64,000 bases of DNA from Pantoea rwandensis (lineage in GTDB: Bacteria > Pseudomonadota > Gammaproteobacteria > Enterobacterales > Enterobacteriaceae), in the NCBI RefSeq assembly GCF_000759475.1, contig NZ_CP009454.1, forward strand, positions 4,216,001-4,280,000. Direction: 5' to 3'. Position 1 is the stretch's first letter. Every line of letters starts with the position of its first letter. Below the pieces are notes generated by a model. It was not told where the DNA came from, did no database searches, and saw only the letters and a list, made by a program, of their open reading frames with translations. Below are positions 21,301 to 30,202 of this stretch, one piece after another. The translations under genes and the position numbers were made by a program.

Positions 21301-23856
21301 AAAGCGGCAAATTACCTGTCACTGATCTTTACCGCGTTGCCTTCGCTGCCACTGGAAGAAATCCAGCCGGCACACGAAATTACCCGCACTTTCGCCTCCG
21401 GTGCGATGAGCCACGGAGCGCTGGTTGCGCCTGCGCACGAAGCCGTAGCGCACGGTACCAACATGGTTGGTGGCATGAGTAACTGTGGTGAAGGTGGCGA
21501 GCACTATTCGCGTCACGGCACCATCCGCGCTTCACGCATCAAGCAGTTGGCATCGGGTCGTTTCGGCGTATGGGCGGCATATCTGGCCGACCCGATGCTG
21601 GAAGAACTGGAGATCAAAATTGGTCAAGGCGCGAAGCCAGGTGAAGGCGGACAGCTGCCTGCACCGAAAGTGACCGTGGAGATCGCCGCAGCGCGTGGCG
21701 GTACACCAGGTGTTGAGTTGGTTTCACCCCCACCGCACCACGATACCTACTCTATCGAGGATTTGGCACAGCTGATCCACGATTGTAAAGCCGCACGTGT
21801 TCGCGTCATCGTGAAACTGGTGTCCTCTGAAGGCATCGGCACCATCGCGGTTGGCGTGGCGAAAGCGGGCGCAGACGTGATTAACGTGGCAGGTAACACC
21901 GGTGGTACCGGTGCGGCCTCGGTCACCAGCCTGAAATACACCGGCCGCGTTGCTGAAATCGGTATCGCGGAAGTGCATCAGGCGCTGTGTGCTAACGGCC
22001 TGCGTGACAAGGTGCAGCTGCGTTGCTCCGGTGCACAACAAACCGGTAGCGACGTGATCAAATCTGCCCTGCTCGGCGGCGACAGCTTCGAGTTCGGCAC
22101 CACCGCGCTGATGATGCTGAAATGCGTGATGGCGAAAAACTGTAACGTTAAATGCCCAGCCGGTTTAACCACCAACGCCGAAGCCTTTGATGGCGATCCG
22201 CGTCAGCTGGCGCAGTACTTCGTTAACGTGGCGCAAGAAGTGCGTGAATTCCTCGCACGCCTCGGCCTGCGTTCACTGCGCGAAGCACGTGGCCGTTCTG
22301 ACCTGCTGCACCTGATGGATCATCCACTGGAAGTCGGCAAGCTGGATCTGCGTGCGATGTTGACCGTGGTGCCAGAGCAGAAAATCGCGAAGCCGGTCTA
22401 TCTGGAGAAAGATTTTGAGCTGGATGATAGCTGGGTTGAAGAGCTGAAAACGCAGCTGATCGGCCAGGCGAGCCGCGATATCGCGCTCGGCGCAGGCATC
22501 ACCCTGAACAACCGTAACAAGAGTGTTGGCGGCCAGTTGGCCATCGACATCGAACGTATGCTGAACCACGAGCTGTCTGCTGAACAACGTGCTGCACTGC
22601 CAGCGGTGTTCAAAGACGATCGCGGCCGTCATTACCTGGCACCGCGCACCGTAAACATCCACACCAGCGGATCTGCCGGTCAGTCATTTGGCGCCTTCTG
22701 CAACGATGGTATGCAGATGAAGCACTACGGCACCTGTAACGACGGCGTAGGTAAAGGTCAGTGCGGTGGCGAGCTGGTGGTGATGTCACCAGGTGGCGGC
22801 GCACAAGACAGCGACGGCAACGTGCTGATTGGTAACTTCGCGCTGTTCGGTGCGACCGGTGGTCGCTTGTTCGTACAGGGCCAGGCGGGCGACCGTTTTG
22901 CGGTTCGTAACTCTGGCGCTACTGCGGTAGTCGAAGGCGTCGGCGATTTCTGCTGCGAATACATGACTAACGGTGCGATTCTCAACCTCGGCACCTTTGG
23001 TAAAGGTTTCGGCAACGGCATGAGCGGTGGTTTCGCTTACCAGTATGACCCGTACGGTGCACTGGCAGGACACGCAGCGGGTGATTCCGTGCTGTTCGGT
23101 TCAATCGCTGACGAAGATGAATTGGCGCAGGTTCACAAGCAAGCAGTGCTGACCATGCTGAACTGGCACCTGGAAGCCACCAACTCGCCGCGCGCAGCCT
23201 GGCTGCTGGAGAATTGGGAAACCGAGTGCCACCACTTTGTCTACGTGATGCCGCGTTCGCTGCTGCTCTATCAAGATGGTGGCGAGATCCTGAAAGCGAA
23301 ATCACGTAAGGATTTGCTGGAAGAGCTGTCAACCTCACTGGCTGCGCATCAGGTTGCCAAATTCAAGGCAGCATGGCGCACCGGCAAAACCATTGCGGAT
23401 GGCGCCGTACCGGCTTACGGTGCGACGGATACAGCGGAAATGTTCGTGCTGCTCAACAACTACACCGTATTGAGCTTCGCGCAGCAACTGGCGCTCGGCA
23501 AACTGCCAAAAGGTACTGCCGTTGAAGACCCTGCGGTTGAGAAAGCGGTACGCAATTTGCTGATGACGGAAGACTTCGCGCTGGTGAGCAAACTGCAACG
23601 CCATGCACGCTCAGCGATTGAAAGCTACAGCGATGACGAACTGGCTAGCCTGATTGCAGCAAAACGTATGTCCGATTACAAAGCAGCATTAACGCAACGC
23701 AACATTCGCTCGATGGACAGCCTGGCGACCTATGGCTGGATCATTTATCAGGATGCCCGCAACCGTGAGGTGCTTGGCCATCTGCCTGATTTCGAAGAGC
23801 TGTTTGCACGCGCCGCGCTGCCAGAAATCGCCGCTGCTGTCGGGAAACTTTCCTGA
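18325..23856 (+). CDS. gltB: Oversized glutamate synthase large-subunit-like protein
   Basis: An amidotransferase-FMN enzyme of the glutamate synthase family (1843 aa; canonical GltB is about 1486). Order: class-II glutamine amidotransferase with nucleophile Cys21 (SDSCGVGF) after a likely 20-residue propeptide and HTRFSTNT; central domain; FMN barrel with SRIKQLASGRFGV, GAKPGEGGQLP and SPPPHHDTYSIEDLAQLI; a 3Fe-4S site as Cys1267, Cys1273, Cys1277 (CX5CX3C, against CX5CX4C in the usual enzyme); a GXGXG domain. It differs by an insertion of roughly 115 residues (about 892-1006) before the FMN barrel and a C-terminal extension of roughly 190 residues. AAGGAG precedes the ATG. The next gene is a diflavin reductase, not gltD. 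Glutamine plus 2-oxoglutarate to glutamate is the likely reaction, by inference; the symbol is assigned by homology only. Confidence 0.85.
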   Translation: MSTQKPHPYGLYDPSAGSDSCGVGFITRKDGEQTHEILQMAHSALCTVPHRGGMSAEGVGDGAGVNVDLSLNFFRKVTGQPLEAGRFGVGNFFVPKDAELRANAERLVEETLAAHNFPVLMKRDMPLDGSVTRPAALPFQLPIVQWIFAAPQEVTEQIEFERHIYRALLDIEARAFTESEFGGLYPLSLSSRTQVFKARLNSNEVIPYFKDLTDVDHQVRGLFFHTRFSTNTDPHTTMAQPFRLMAHNGELNTDRKNRIAEAALMLARGKKIVRPKGQSDSSRLDQSIHSRLMEDNLDLINAVVSMMPPAWENDTSLSNEVRAMLEYFSLYEEKNDGPAALIFGNGEVIGARLDRLGLRPLRSVETAEYIGAMSEAGQIAFPPESVLRRGRIEAGGMLYYDHKEKRSYTTVEALEKLAAEKDYLSLLSAARVDLHDLPEIQAEQLGSPLRYRGDLKTYQRFVAYYYNQESFKFMMDPMLQTGAEKISAMGYGNAINGLSDHEGGMAHYFSQRFAQVTNPPLDSIREADGMTLRVALGAKPHLGRSKGQQVIVPTPILTHLDMLRLREQTVAPYARFEMLYEPVIGKDIVSRAANAKALENAIDNLAQQVVDFARQQGGIAVITDRHISSTHAAIPMLLMVSAINQRLVQEGLRLDVSLVVESGQSISSHHIAATLGFGASAVYPLGVQMRAEEKYGEGEEGNKAFKRYAKAAEKALMKTMGKVGLCTVESYSCGEFFEPNFLNTDDPVLKKYFPNIKTPVGGAGFPAIAQMAVDWHQSALKIQGEAEVPLLGLFKERAEGAGHSYGTIAVRTFIDMTEQPIRFADKAREEDNFIRLMTLAKLDNAFSIKADAFKDSSFERIPNEVIDSLAITPDYRQFSSLMHAERKRRPAALRDILALPCDLTHVDSEAEFGRKLGRYSLVNNGFATRGLKCEAVEGSLNQFELRLIDSIAGLKPEDERLEALARALKTRFSNDIESSSVADGVLHITAYGKAANYLSLIFTALPSLPLEEIQPAHEITRTFASGAMSHGALVAPAHEAVAHGTNMVGGMSNCGEGGEHYSRHGTIRASRIKQLASGRFGVWAAYLADPMLEELEIKIGQGAKPGEGGQLPAPKVTVEIAAARGGTPGVELVSPPPHHDTYSIEDLAQLIHDCKAARVRVIVKLVSSEGIGTIAVGVAKAGADVINVAGNTGGTGAASVTSLKYTGRVAEIGIAEVHQALCANGLRDKVQLRCSGAQQTGSDVIKSALLGGDSFEFGTTALMMLKCVMAKNCNVKCPAGLTTNAEAFDGDPRQLAQYFVNVAQEVREFLARLGLRSLREARGRSDLLHLMDHPLEVGKLDLRAMLTVVPEQKIAKPVYLEKDFELDDSWVEELKTQLIGQASRDIALGAGITLNNRNKSVGGQLAIDIERMLNHELSAEQRAALPAVFKDDRGRHYLAPRTVNIHTSGSAGQSFGAFCNDGMQMKHYGTCNDGVGKGQCGGELVVMSPGGGAQDSDGNVLIGNFALFGATGGRLFVQGQAGDRFAVRNSGATAVVEGVGDFCCEYMTNGAILNLGTFGKGFGNGMSGGFAYQYDPYGALAGHAAGDSVLFGSIADEDELAQVHKQAVLTMLNWHLEATNSPRAAWLLENWETECHHFVYVMPRSLLLYQDGGEILKAKSRKDLLEELSTSLAAHQVAKFKAAWRTGKTIADGAVPAYGATDTAEMFVLLNNYTVLSFAQQLALGKLPKGTAVEDPAVEKAVRNLLMTEDFALVSKLQRHARSAIESYSDDELASLIAAKRMSDYKAALTQRNIRSMDSLATYGWIIYQDARNREVLGHLPDFEELFARAALPEIAAAVGKLS

Positions 23857-23922
23857 TAGCAGCACCAATGAATGTGTGTATATTGACTGAACATCACGAG
23901 ACGGGTTTGAGTACAGATATCC

Positions 23923-25677
23923 ATGAAGATTCCTTACATTCCTGAAGATGCGCCGTTTAACGGCGAACAGAAATACTGGCTGGCGGGTTTTCTCGCCGGT
24001 CTCCACTCGCGTCTGTTGGTATTAGAAGATAAGCAGACGGCACCTGCGGCCGGTGGCGCCACCAACACGCAGTTGCACATTCTGTTCGGTTCACAGACCG
24101 GCAACGCAGAAGCGCTGGCGCAAACTGCCGCTAAAGCCGCGCGTGCCAAAGGTCTGGTGCCGGTGGTTCAGGCATTGGGCGAAGTAGACCTAGACGTGTT
24201 CGCCACCATGCGTCATGTGCTAATTGTCACCTCCACCTACGGTGAAGGCGAGATGCCGGACAATGCCCAGCTGTTCTGGCAAGCACTTTCAGCCAGCACC
24301 GCGCCGCGTCTGGAGCAGATGCACTTTGCTATCCTGGCGATCGGCGATACTGGCTACGATGGCTTCTGTCAGGCCGGTAAATTCTTCGATATGCGTCTGG
24401 AACAGCTGGGTGCTAAGCGCGTCTTTGACCGTATCGATTGCGATATCGACTTCGAGGAGCCTTCCAGCGCATGGATTGGCGACGCAATGCCACAGTTTGC
24501 CGCCAGTGCCGGCAGCAGCGGCACGGTGTTAGAGAGCGCGCCAGAAGCACCGGTAATTCCAGGTAGCAACAAGCAAAACCCTTATGCTGCAGCGCTGGCG
24601 ACGAACAAGCGTCTGTCTGGCGAATCATCGGCGAAAGATATTCGCCACTTTGAATTCGATCTCACTGACAGCGGCCTGAAATATGAAGCCGGTGACGCGT
24701 TGGGCGTCATCCCAGTGAACGATGCTGAGCTGGTTAGCCTGTTGCTGAGCGAGCTGAAAGCGGACTATGAAACCCCGGTGCCAGGCTTTGATCGTAACCT
24801 CGGCGATCTGCTGACCTACCAGTTCGAGATCTCCGAACCATCGCGCAAGCTGATTGAGTGGGTGGGTCAGCACACTGCCAACCAGGAACTGTTGCACGTA
24901 TTACAGCACGACGATAAAGACACCCTGGCTAACTGGCTGTGGGGCAAAGACACGCTGGACCTGCTGCAGCTTGAGCTGAAGCGCACTCTGTCTGTGCCAG
25001 AGTTCGTGGCGATGCTGCGTCCGTTGCAACACCGTGCGTACTCCATCTCTTCCAGCTCCAAAACGCATCCTAATCAGGTGCACCTGACGATTGCTTCCGT
25101 GCGCTATCACAGCGGTGGCCGTGAGCGTAAAGGCGTCTGCTCTACCTATCTGGCCGAGCGCGTGCGCCGTGGCGAGAAGCCAGCGATCTTTATCTCGCCA
25201 AACAAAGCGTTCCGCGTGCCGGCTAACGGCAATGCTCCGCTGATCATGGTTGGCCCTGGCACCGGTATTGCTCCGTTCCGTGCGTTCTTGCAGGAACGTC
25301 AGTCAACGGGTGCTGAAGGTAAGAACTGGCTGTTCTTTGGCGATCAGCATCAGGAACACGACTACATCTATGAAGATGAGCTTAATGGCTGGCAGCAAAG
25401 CGGTCTGTTAACACATCTCGACCTGGCGTTTTCACGCGATCAGGAAGAGAAGATCTACGTGCAGAACCGTATGCTGGAAAAAGGCGCTGAGCTGTACGCC
25501 TGGCTGCAGGAAGGGGCTTACTTCTACGTCTGTGGTGATGCCTCTCGCATGGCGAAGGATGTCGACTCTGCGCTGTATGAAGTGGTCCGCCAGTTTGGTG
25601 GCCTCTCCAGTGAACGTGCAGCGGCTTACATCGACCAGTTGAAGAAAGATAAACGCTATCTGCGTGACGTCTACTAA
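23923..25677 (+). CDS. CysJ-like NADPH diflavin reductase, probable electron donor to the GltB-like protein
   Basis: A 584-residue diflavin reductase of the sulfite reductase alpha/cytochrome P450 reductase type. It has an FMN flavodoxin domain (FGSQTGNAEALA, STYGEGEMPDNA, about residues 48-195), a FAD domain (RAYSISSSSK, KGVCSTYLAERV) and an NADPH domain (GPGTGIAPFRAFLQER, YVCGDASRMAKDV), ending in the aromatic residue typical of these enzymes (KRYLRDVY). The N-terminus PFNGEQKYWLAGFLAGL resembles that of CysJ. No cysI or cysH is nearby. It starts 66 bases after the GltB-like gene and a terminator follows, so the two form a bicistronic unit. I infer that it replaces GltD as the NADPH-oxidising partner. 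A true second sulfite reductase subunit is the alternative. Confidence 0.8.
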   Translation: MKIPYIPEDAPFNGEQKYWLAGFLAGLHSRLLVLEDKQTAPAAGGATNTQLHILFGSQTGNAEALAQTAAKAARAKGLVPVVQALGEVDLDVFATMRHVLIVTSTYGEGEMPDNAQLFWQALSASTAPRLEQMHFAILAIGDTGYDGFCQAGKFFDMRLEQLGAKRVFDRIDCDIDFEEPSSAWIGDAMPQFAASAGSSGTVLESAPEAPVIPGSNKQNPYAAALATNKRLSGESSAKDIRHFEFDLTDSGLKYEAGDALGVIPVNDAELVSLLLSELKADYETPVPGFDRNLGDLLTYQFEISEPSRKLIEWVGQHTANQELLHVLQHDDKDTLANWLWGKDTLDLLQLELKRTLSVPEFVAMLRPLQHRAYSISSSSKTHPNQVHLTIASVRYHSGGRERKGVCSTYLAERVRRGEKPAIFISPNKAFRVPANGNAPLIMVGPGTGIAPFRAFLQERQSTGAEGKNWLFFGDQHQEHDYIYEDELNGWQQSGLLTHLDLAFSRDQEEKIYVQNRMLEKGAELYAWLQEGAYFYVCGDASRMAKDVDSALYEVVRQFGGLSSERAAAYIDQLKKDKRYLRDVY

Positions 25678-25684
25678 GACCCAT

Positions 25685-25712
25685 AAAAAGGAAGCTGATG
25701 AGCTTCCTTTTT
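25685..25712 (+). terminator. Terminator of the glutamate synthase operon
   Basis: AAAAAGGAAGCT, loop GATG and AGCTTCCTTTTT form a perfect hairpin eight bases after the reductase stop. Confidence 0.9.
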
Positions 25713-25802
25713 AACCTCTGCTGTCGCAGCACGCTGAATCGCGCCATGTAACAGCGGTTCAGATGTGCGATCAATCGCGCCGTTATTGAGAAGTGCATCC
25801 AT

Positions 25803-25828
25803 AAAAAAACGGGCCAATTGGCCCGTTT
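25803..25828 (-). terminator. Terminator of sspAB
   Basis: On the minus strand ACGGGCCAATTGGCCCGT is followed by a run of T. It lies 16 bases past the sspB stop. The stretch between this and the previous terminator holds no gene. Confidence 0.88.
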
Positions 25829-25843
25829 CTTATTTCATGCGAT

Positions 25844-26326
25844 TTACTTCACCACGCGTAATGAAGGGCGCCCACCACGCGGTGGCGGTTCATCATCCGG
25901 CGAGTGATCGTTATCAGCCGCATCGTCGGGACGATCGCCATCAATCACAGACATCATCGTCTCTTCCTGGCCTTCCTGTTCGTTGGTTTCCAGCTCGTAA
26001 GCCGGTTCCGGTTCGAACATGGTACCTGCACCGTTTTCACGTGCGTAGATGGCCAGCACAGCGGCCATTGGCACAGAAACCTGGCGCGGCACGCCACCAA
26101 AGCGCGCATTGAAACGCACTTCGTCATTGGCGAGGTCGAGGTTACCGACAGCGCGCGGCGCAATGTTCAGAACGATCTGGCCATCACGCGCATACTCCAG
26201 CGGCACCTGCACACCAGGCAGATTGATGTCGACCACCAGATGCGGCGTTAACTGGTTGTCGAGCAGCCAGTCATAAAACGCACGCAGCAGATACGGACGA
26301 CGAGCCGTTAGTTGCGACATTTCCAT
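25844..26326 (-). CDS. sspB: ClpXP specificity-enhancing factor SspB
   Basis: A 160-residue adaptor that tethers ssrA-tagged peptides to ClpXP. The N-terminal dimer and substrate-binding domain is seen in TARRPYLLRAFYDWLLDNQLTPHLVVD and GQIVLNIAPRAVGNL. A long acidic linker follows, and the C-terminal ClpX-binding tail ends GRPSLRVVK. It starts a few bases after sspA, forming the conserved sspAB operon. Confidence 0.97.
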   Translation of the reverse strand: MEMSQLTARRPYLLRAFYDWLLDNQLTPHLVVDINLPGVQVPLEYARDGQIVLNIAPRAVGNLDLANDEVRFNARFGGVPRQVSVPMAAVLAIYARENGAGTMFEPEPAYELETNEQEGQEETMMSVIDGDRPDDAADNDHSPDDEPPPRGGRPSLRVVK

Positions 26327-26329
26327 ACA

Positions 26330-26971
26330 TTAGCCCCGGGCTTGCAGGCGCATTTCACGTTCCGCTTCCGTTAATGAAGCGAGGAAAGAGTCACGTTCAA
26401 ATACGCGCGTCATGTAGCCTTTCAGCTCTTTAGAACCGGCACCAACCAGTTCAACGCCCATTTGCGGCAGGCGCCACAGCAGCGGTGCCAGGTAGCAATC
26501 AACCAGGCTGAACTCTTCGCTCATAAAGAACGGCGTGCGAGAGAACAGCGGGGCAATCGCCAGCAGCTCTTCACGCAGTTGTTTGCGTGCCGCGTCGGCT
26601 TCAGCATTGTTACCGGTTTCGATAGCACGCATCAGCGTGTACCAGTCCTGCTCGATGCGGTGCATCATCAGGCGGCTTTCACCACGGGCAACCGGATAAA
26701 CAGGCATCAGCGGTGGATGCGGGAAACGCTCATCCAGGTATTCCATGATGATGCGTGATTCATACAACGTCAGTTCACGGTCGACCAGCGTTGGTACAGT
26801 GCGATACGGGTTGAGGTCAATCAGATCCTGCGGCAGGTTATCCGTTTCAACCTGCTCGATCTCCACGCTGACGCCCTTTTCAGCCAGTACAATACGTACT
26901 TGATGGCTAAAAATGTCAGTCGGACCAGAAAACAGCGTCATTACCGAACGTTTGTTGGCAGCGACAGCCAT
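26330..26971 (-). CDS. sspA: Stringent starvation protein A
   Basis: A 213-residue GST-fold protein that binds RNA polymerase with sigma-70 and supports acid and starvation tolerance. The start MAVAANKRSVMTLFSGPTD and the segment LDERFPHPPLMPVYPVARGESRL are nearly identical to E. coli SspA. The ATG at 26,971 follows GGAGG; an in-frame TTG lies four codons earlier. It leads the sspAB operon, downstream of rplM-rpsI as in relatives. Confidence 0.97.
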   Translation of the reverse strand: MAVAANKRSVMTLFSGPTDIFSHQVRIVLAEKGVSVEIEQVETDNLPQDLIDLNPYRTVPTLVDRELTLYESRIIMEYLDERFPHPPLMPVYPVARGESRLMMHRIEQDWYTLMRAIETGNNAEADAARKQLREELLAIAPLFSRTPFFMSEEFSLVDCYLAPLLWRLPQMGVELVGAGSKELKGYMTRVFERDSFLASLTEAEREMRLQARG

Positions 26972-27241
26972 GAAAACCTCCAAGTTTGTTCACAAAAAGA
27001 TACTGCGAATAGCCAACCACGCGGCGACTCACCTGCTCATCAGATTCGCACACAGCCAACGTCAGTGGCGCTTTTCCGTCGTCCCGACAGAAATAACGCG
27101 CACAACGCTCCGGCTTGCGGGCGCAAAGTGTCAGTGAGTTTACCAGATTTTAAGCAGCTTGTGGGGCAGGGATAATGATTTGCGGGCAAAATGCGGGTAA
27201 AGCTCGCGTTTTTAGCGTGAGAAATCGTGAATGGCGGCAAT
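26972..27241. other. Non-coding gap upstream of sspA
   Basis: Roughly 270 bases between sspA and the rpsI terminator. It should contain the sspA promoter; I can support no gene or specific site in it. Confidence 0.5.
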
Positions 27242-27267
27242 AAAAAACCCGCCGAAGCGGGTTTTTT
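27242..27267 (-). terminator. Terminator of rplM-rpsI
   Basis: AAAAAACCCGC, loop CGAA and GCGGGTTTTTT form a symmetrical hairpin about 30 bases past the rpsI stop. Confidence 0.9.
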
Positions 27268-27298
27268 GAGCAAATTGTGTCTGCCGAAGCAGCAACAA

Positions 27299-27694
<396 letters not shown>

Positions 27695-27706
27695 CTATAA
27701 TCCCGA

Positions 27707-28159
<453 letters not shown>

Positions 28160-28374
28160 TTACACGTTGGTGAAATCCCAAACGCTAAGTAAACGATTGA
28201 GGCTCACACGACCATTTTGCCCAGCAAGCCACCCCTTCAAGTGAGTTACCGGATCACATCGAGTTCTTGGGAAAGAAAACCGATGCTGTAACGTGGGGTC
28301 GCAAGATTATAGAGAAGTCGAACTCAAAGATCGAACCTTTTTGCATCGAAATCCTGCGATTTTTGCCCACGTCA

Positions 28375-29502
28375 TCAGGGCAGATGCGGCAGACGCAAAT
28401 ACTCTTCGCTTTGCATCTCCTGCAAACGCGACAAGCAGCGTTGATACTCAAACTTCAGGCGCGTGCCCTGATAAATTTCAAACAATGACGTTTCGGCCGC
28501 CACCACCAGTTTCACGTGGCGCTCGTAGAATTCATCGACCAACGCCAGGAAGCGGCGTGCCTGATCTTCCGTCTTGTAAATCATCACCGGCACATCATAC
28601 AGCAATACGCTGTGGAAGCGGCGTGATAGCTCGATGTAGTCATGCTGGCTACGCCCGGTGCCGCACAGCGTGAGGAAATCGATCGCCAGCACGCCTTCGT
28701 TAACGCCCAGCGTTGGCATCTCACGATGGTTAATGTCCAGCACGGGGGCATCTTCACGCGGCTTACCTGAAAGCGCGCGGAACATGCGCTCCATTTCGGC
28801 ATGCGTGTCCTCATTGAGCGGGAAATTCCACAGATGGGCTGACGTGAGGGTACGCAAGCGATAGTCGATACCCGCATCGACGTTCATCACATCACAATGA
28901 CGTTTGATCTGCTCGATGGCGGGCAGAAAACGCGGGCGCTGCAGGCCATTGCGATAGAGATCGTCAGGCGGAATATTGGAAGTCGCCACCAGCGCAATGC
29001 CGCGATCAAACAGCGCTTGCATCAGCGTACCCAACAGCATCGCATCCGTAATGTCTGAAACGAAGAATTCGTCGAAGCAGAGAATATCGGTCTCCGCTTT
29101 AAAGCGGTCGGCCACGATCAGCAGCGGATCGCTATGGCCTTGTAACTGCGTCAGTTCTTCATGGACGCGCAGCATAAAGCGGTGAAAATGAAGACGAAGT
29201 TTGCGGTCGCCAGGAATAGACTGAAAAAACAAATCCATTACCCAGGTTTTACCGCGACCCACGCCGCCCCACATATACAGCCCGCGCACCGGGGCTTCGC
29301 TGCTGCTTTTCTCTTTACCCATCAGCTTTGACAGGCGGCCAAACAGCCCTTTCGCCGCAGGTTCCTGCGAGGGCTTGCGGGCAATCAATCCTTGCTGGAT
29401 AGCATCTAAACGGGTAATGGCTTCACGTTGTACATCATCCGGGCGGAACTCGCCCTGTGACAGCGCCTGCTCATAGCGGGCAAGCGGAGATGAGGTTTGC
29501 AT
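28375..29502 (-). CDS. zapE: Cell division AFG1-like ATPase ZapE
   Basis: A 375-residue AFG1-family P-loop ATPase that acts on the FtsZ ring, notably at high temperature or low oxygen. Walker A is seen as GGVGRGKTWVMD and Walker B as DILCFDEFFVSDITDA. The length equals that of the E. coli protein (YhcM). It is divergent from zapG, so two division-linked genes share about 185 bases of promoter region. Confidence 0.96.
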   Translation of the reverse strand: MQTSSPLARYEQALSQGEFRPDDVQREAITRLDAIQQGLIARKPSQEPAAKGLFGRLSKLMGKEKSSSEAPVRGLYMWGGVGRGKTWVMDLFFQSIPGDRKLRLHFHRFMLRVHEELTQLQGHSDPLLIVADRFKAETDILCFDEFFVSDITDAMLLGTLMQALFDRGIALVATSNIPPDDLYRNGLQRPRFLPAIEQIKRHCDVMNVDAGIDYRLRTLTSAHLWNFPLNEDTHAEMERMFRALSGKPREDAPVLDINHREMPTLGVNEGVLAIDFLTLCGTGRSQHDYIELSRRFHSVLLYDVPVMIYKTEDQARRFLALVDEFYERHVKLVVAAETSLFEIYQGTRLKFEYQRCLSRLQEMQSEEYLRLPHLP

Positions 29503-29686
29503 GGTTCTCTCAGAATCCCTGAAAAAGTCCGATTCACGGGTCGGTTGGCGAAAATTAGGCCGCTCTACAGTAAGCGATGCAGCCCGATAGTTCCACTTCC
29601 ATAAGATTATTGGTTATAGTGGCTGCTATTGAAGTGGAAACAGAAGCAATGCCCTACGAAGCAACGGAAATTACACGGGAGTCATT

Positions 29687-30091
29687 ATGACCTGGGAATA
29701 CGGGCTGATTGGTTTAGTGATTGGCATTATTGTCGGCGCAGTCGTTATGCGTTTTGGCAACAAGAAGCTGCGTGAGCAGCGAAGCATGCAGTACGAACTG
29801 GAAAAATCGAAGGCTGAGCTGGCAGATTATCGTGAAGAGCTCACCAACCACTTTGCGCGCAGCGCAGAATTGCTGGACAACATGGCACATGACTACCGCC
29901 AGCTGTATCAGCATATGGCGAAGGGTTCGAATGACCTGCTGCCAAATCTGCCGGGCGAAAAAAATCCGTTTGCTTATCAGTTAACGGAAGCCGAAGCGGA
30001 CAACGATCAGGCACCGGTGCAAATGCCGCGTGATTACTCTGATGGCGCATCGGGTTTGCTGCGTGGTAGCGACCGTACTCCGCGTAAATAA
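29687..30091 (+). CDS. zapG: Z-ring associated / envelope protein ZapG (YhcB, DUF1043)
   Basis: A 134-residue inner-membrane protein with one N-terminal helix (LIGLVIGIIVGAVVMRF) followed by a long cytoplasmic coiled coil (about residues 25-75) and a polar tail. YhcB links cell elongation, division and envelope synthesis. The length and start MTWEYGLIG match the family. It is followed by its own terminator and then degQ. Confidence 0.95.
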   Translation: MTWEYGLIGLVIGIIVGAVVMRFGNKKLREQRSMQYELEKSKAELADYREELTNHFARSAELLDNMAHDYRQLYQHMAKGSNDLLPNLPGEKNPFAYQLTEAEADNDQAPVQMPRDYSDGASGLLRGSDRTPRK

Positions 30092-30099
30092 TCCTTTTG

Positions 30100-30130
30100 G
30101 GGCACAGCTTAGCTGTGCCCTTTTTGTTTT
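30100..30130 (+). terminator. Terminator after zapG
   Basis: GGGCACAG, loop CTTAG, CTGTGCCC and TTTTTGTTTT give a strong intrinsic terminator nine bases after the zapG stop. Confidence 0.92.
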
Positions 30131-30202
30131 CCGAACACTTACGCCAAACTACTGTCACACTTTCTATCCCCTTTCTTCTTTCGCAGCGAGAGCGTTGTAG
30201 CA

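Noticed and set aside
23923..25677. Naming the diflavin reductase cysJ
   Set aside because: It has the same domains as CysJ but lacks a neighbouring cysI and is paired with the GltB-like gene, so the symbol would imply an unsupported function.
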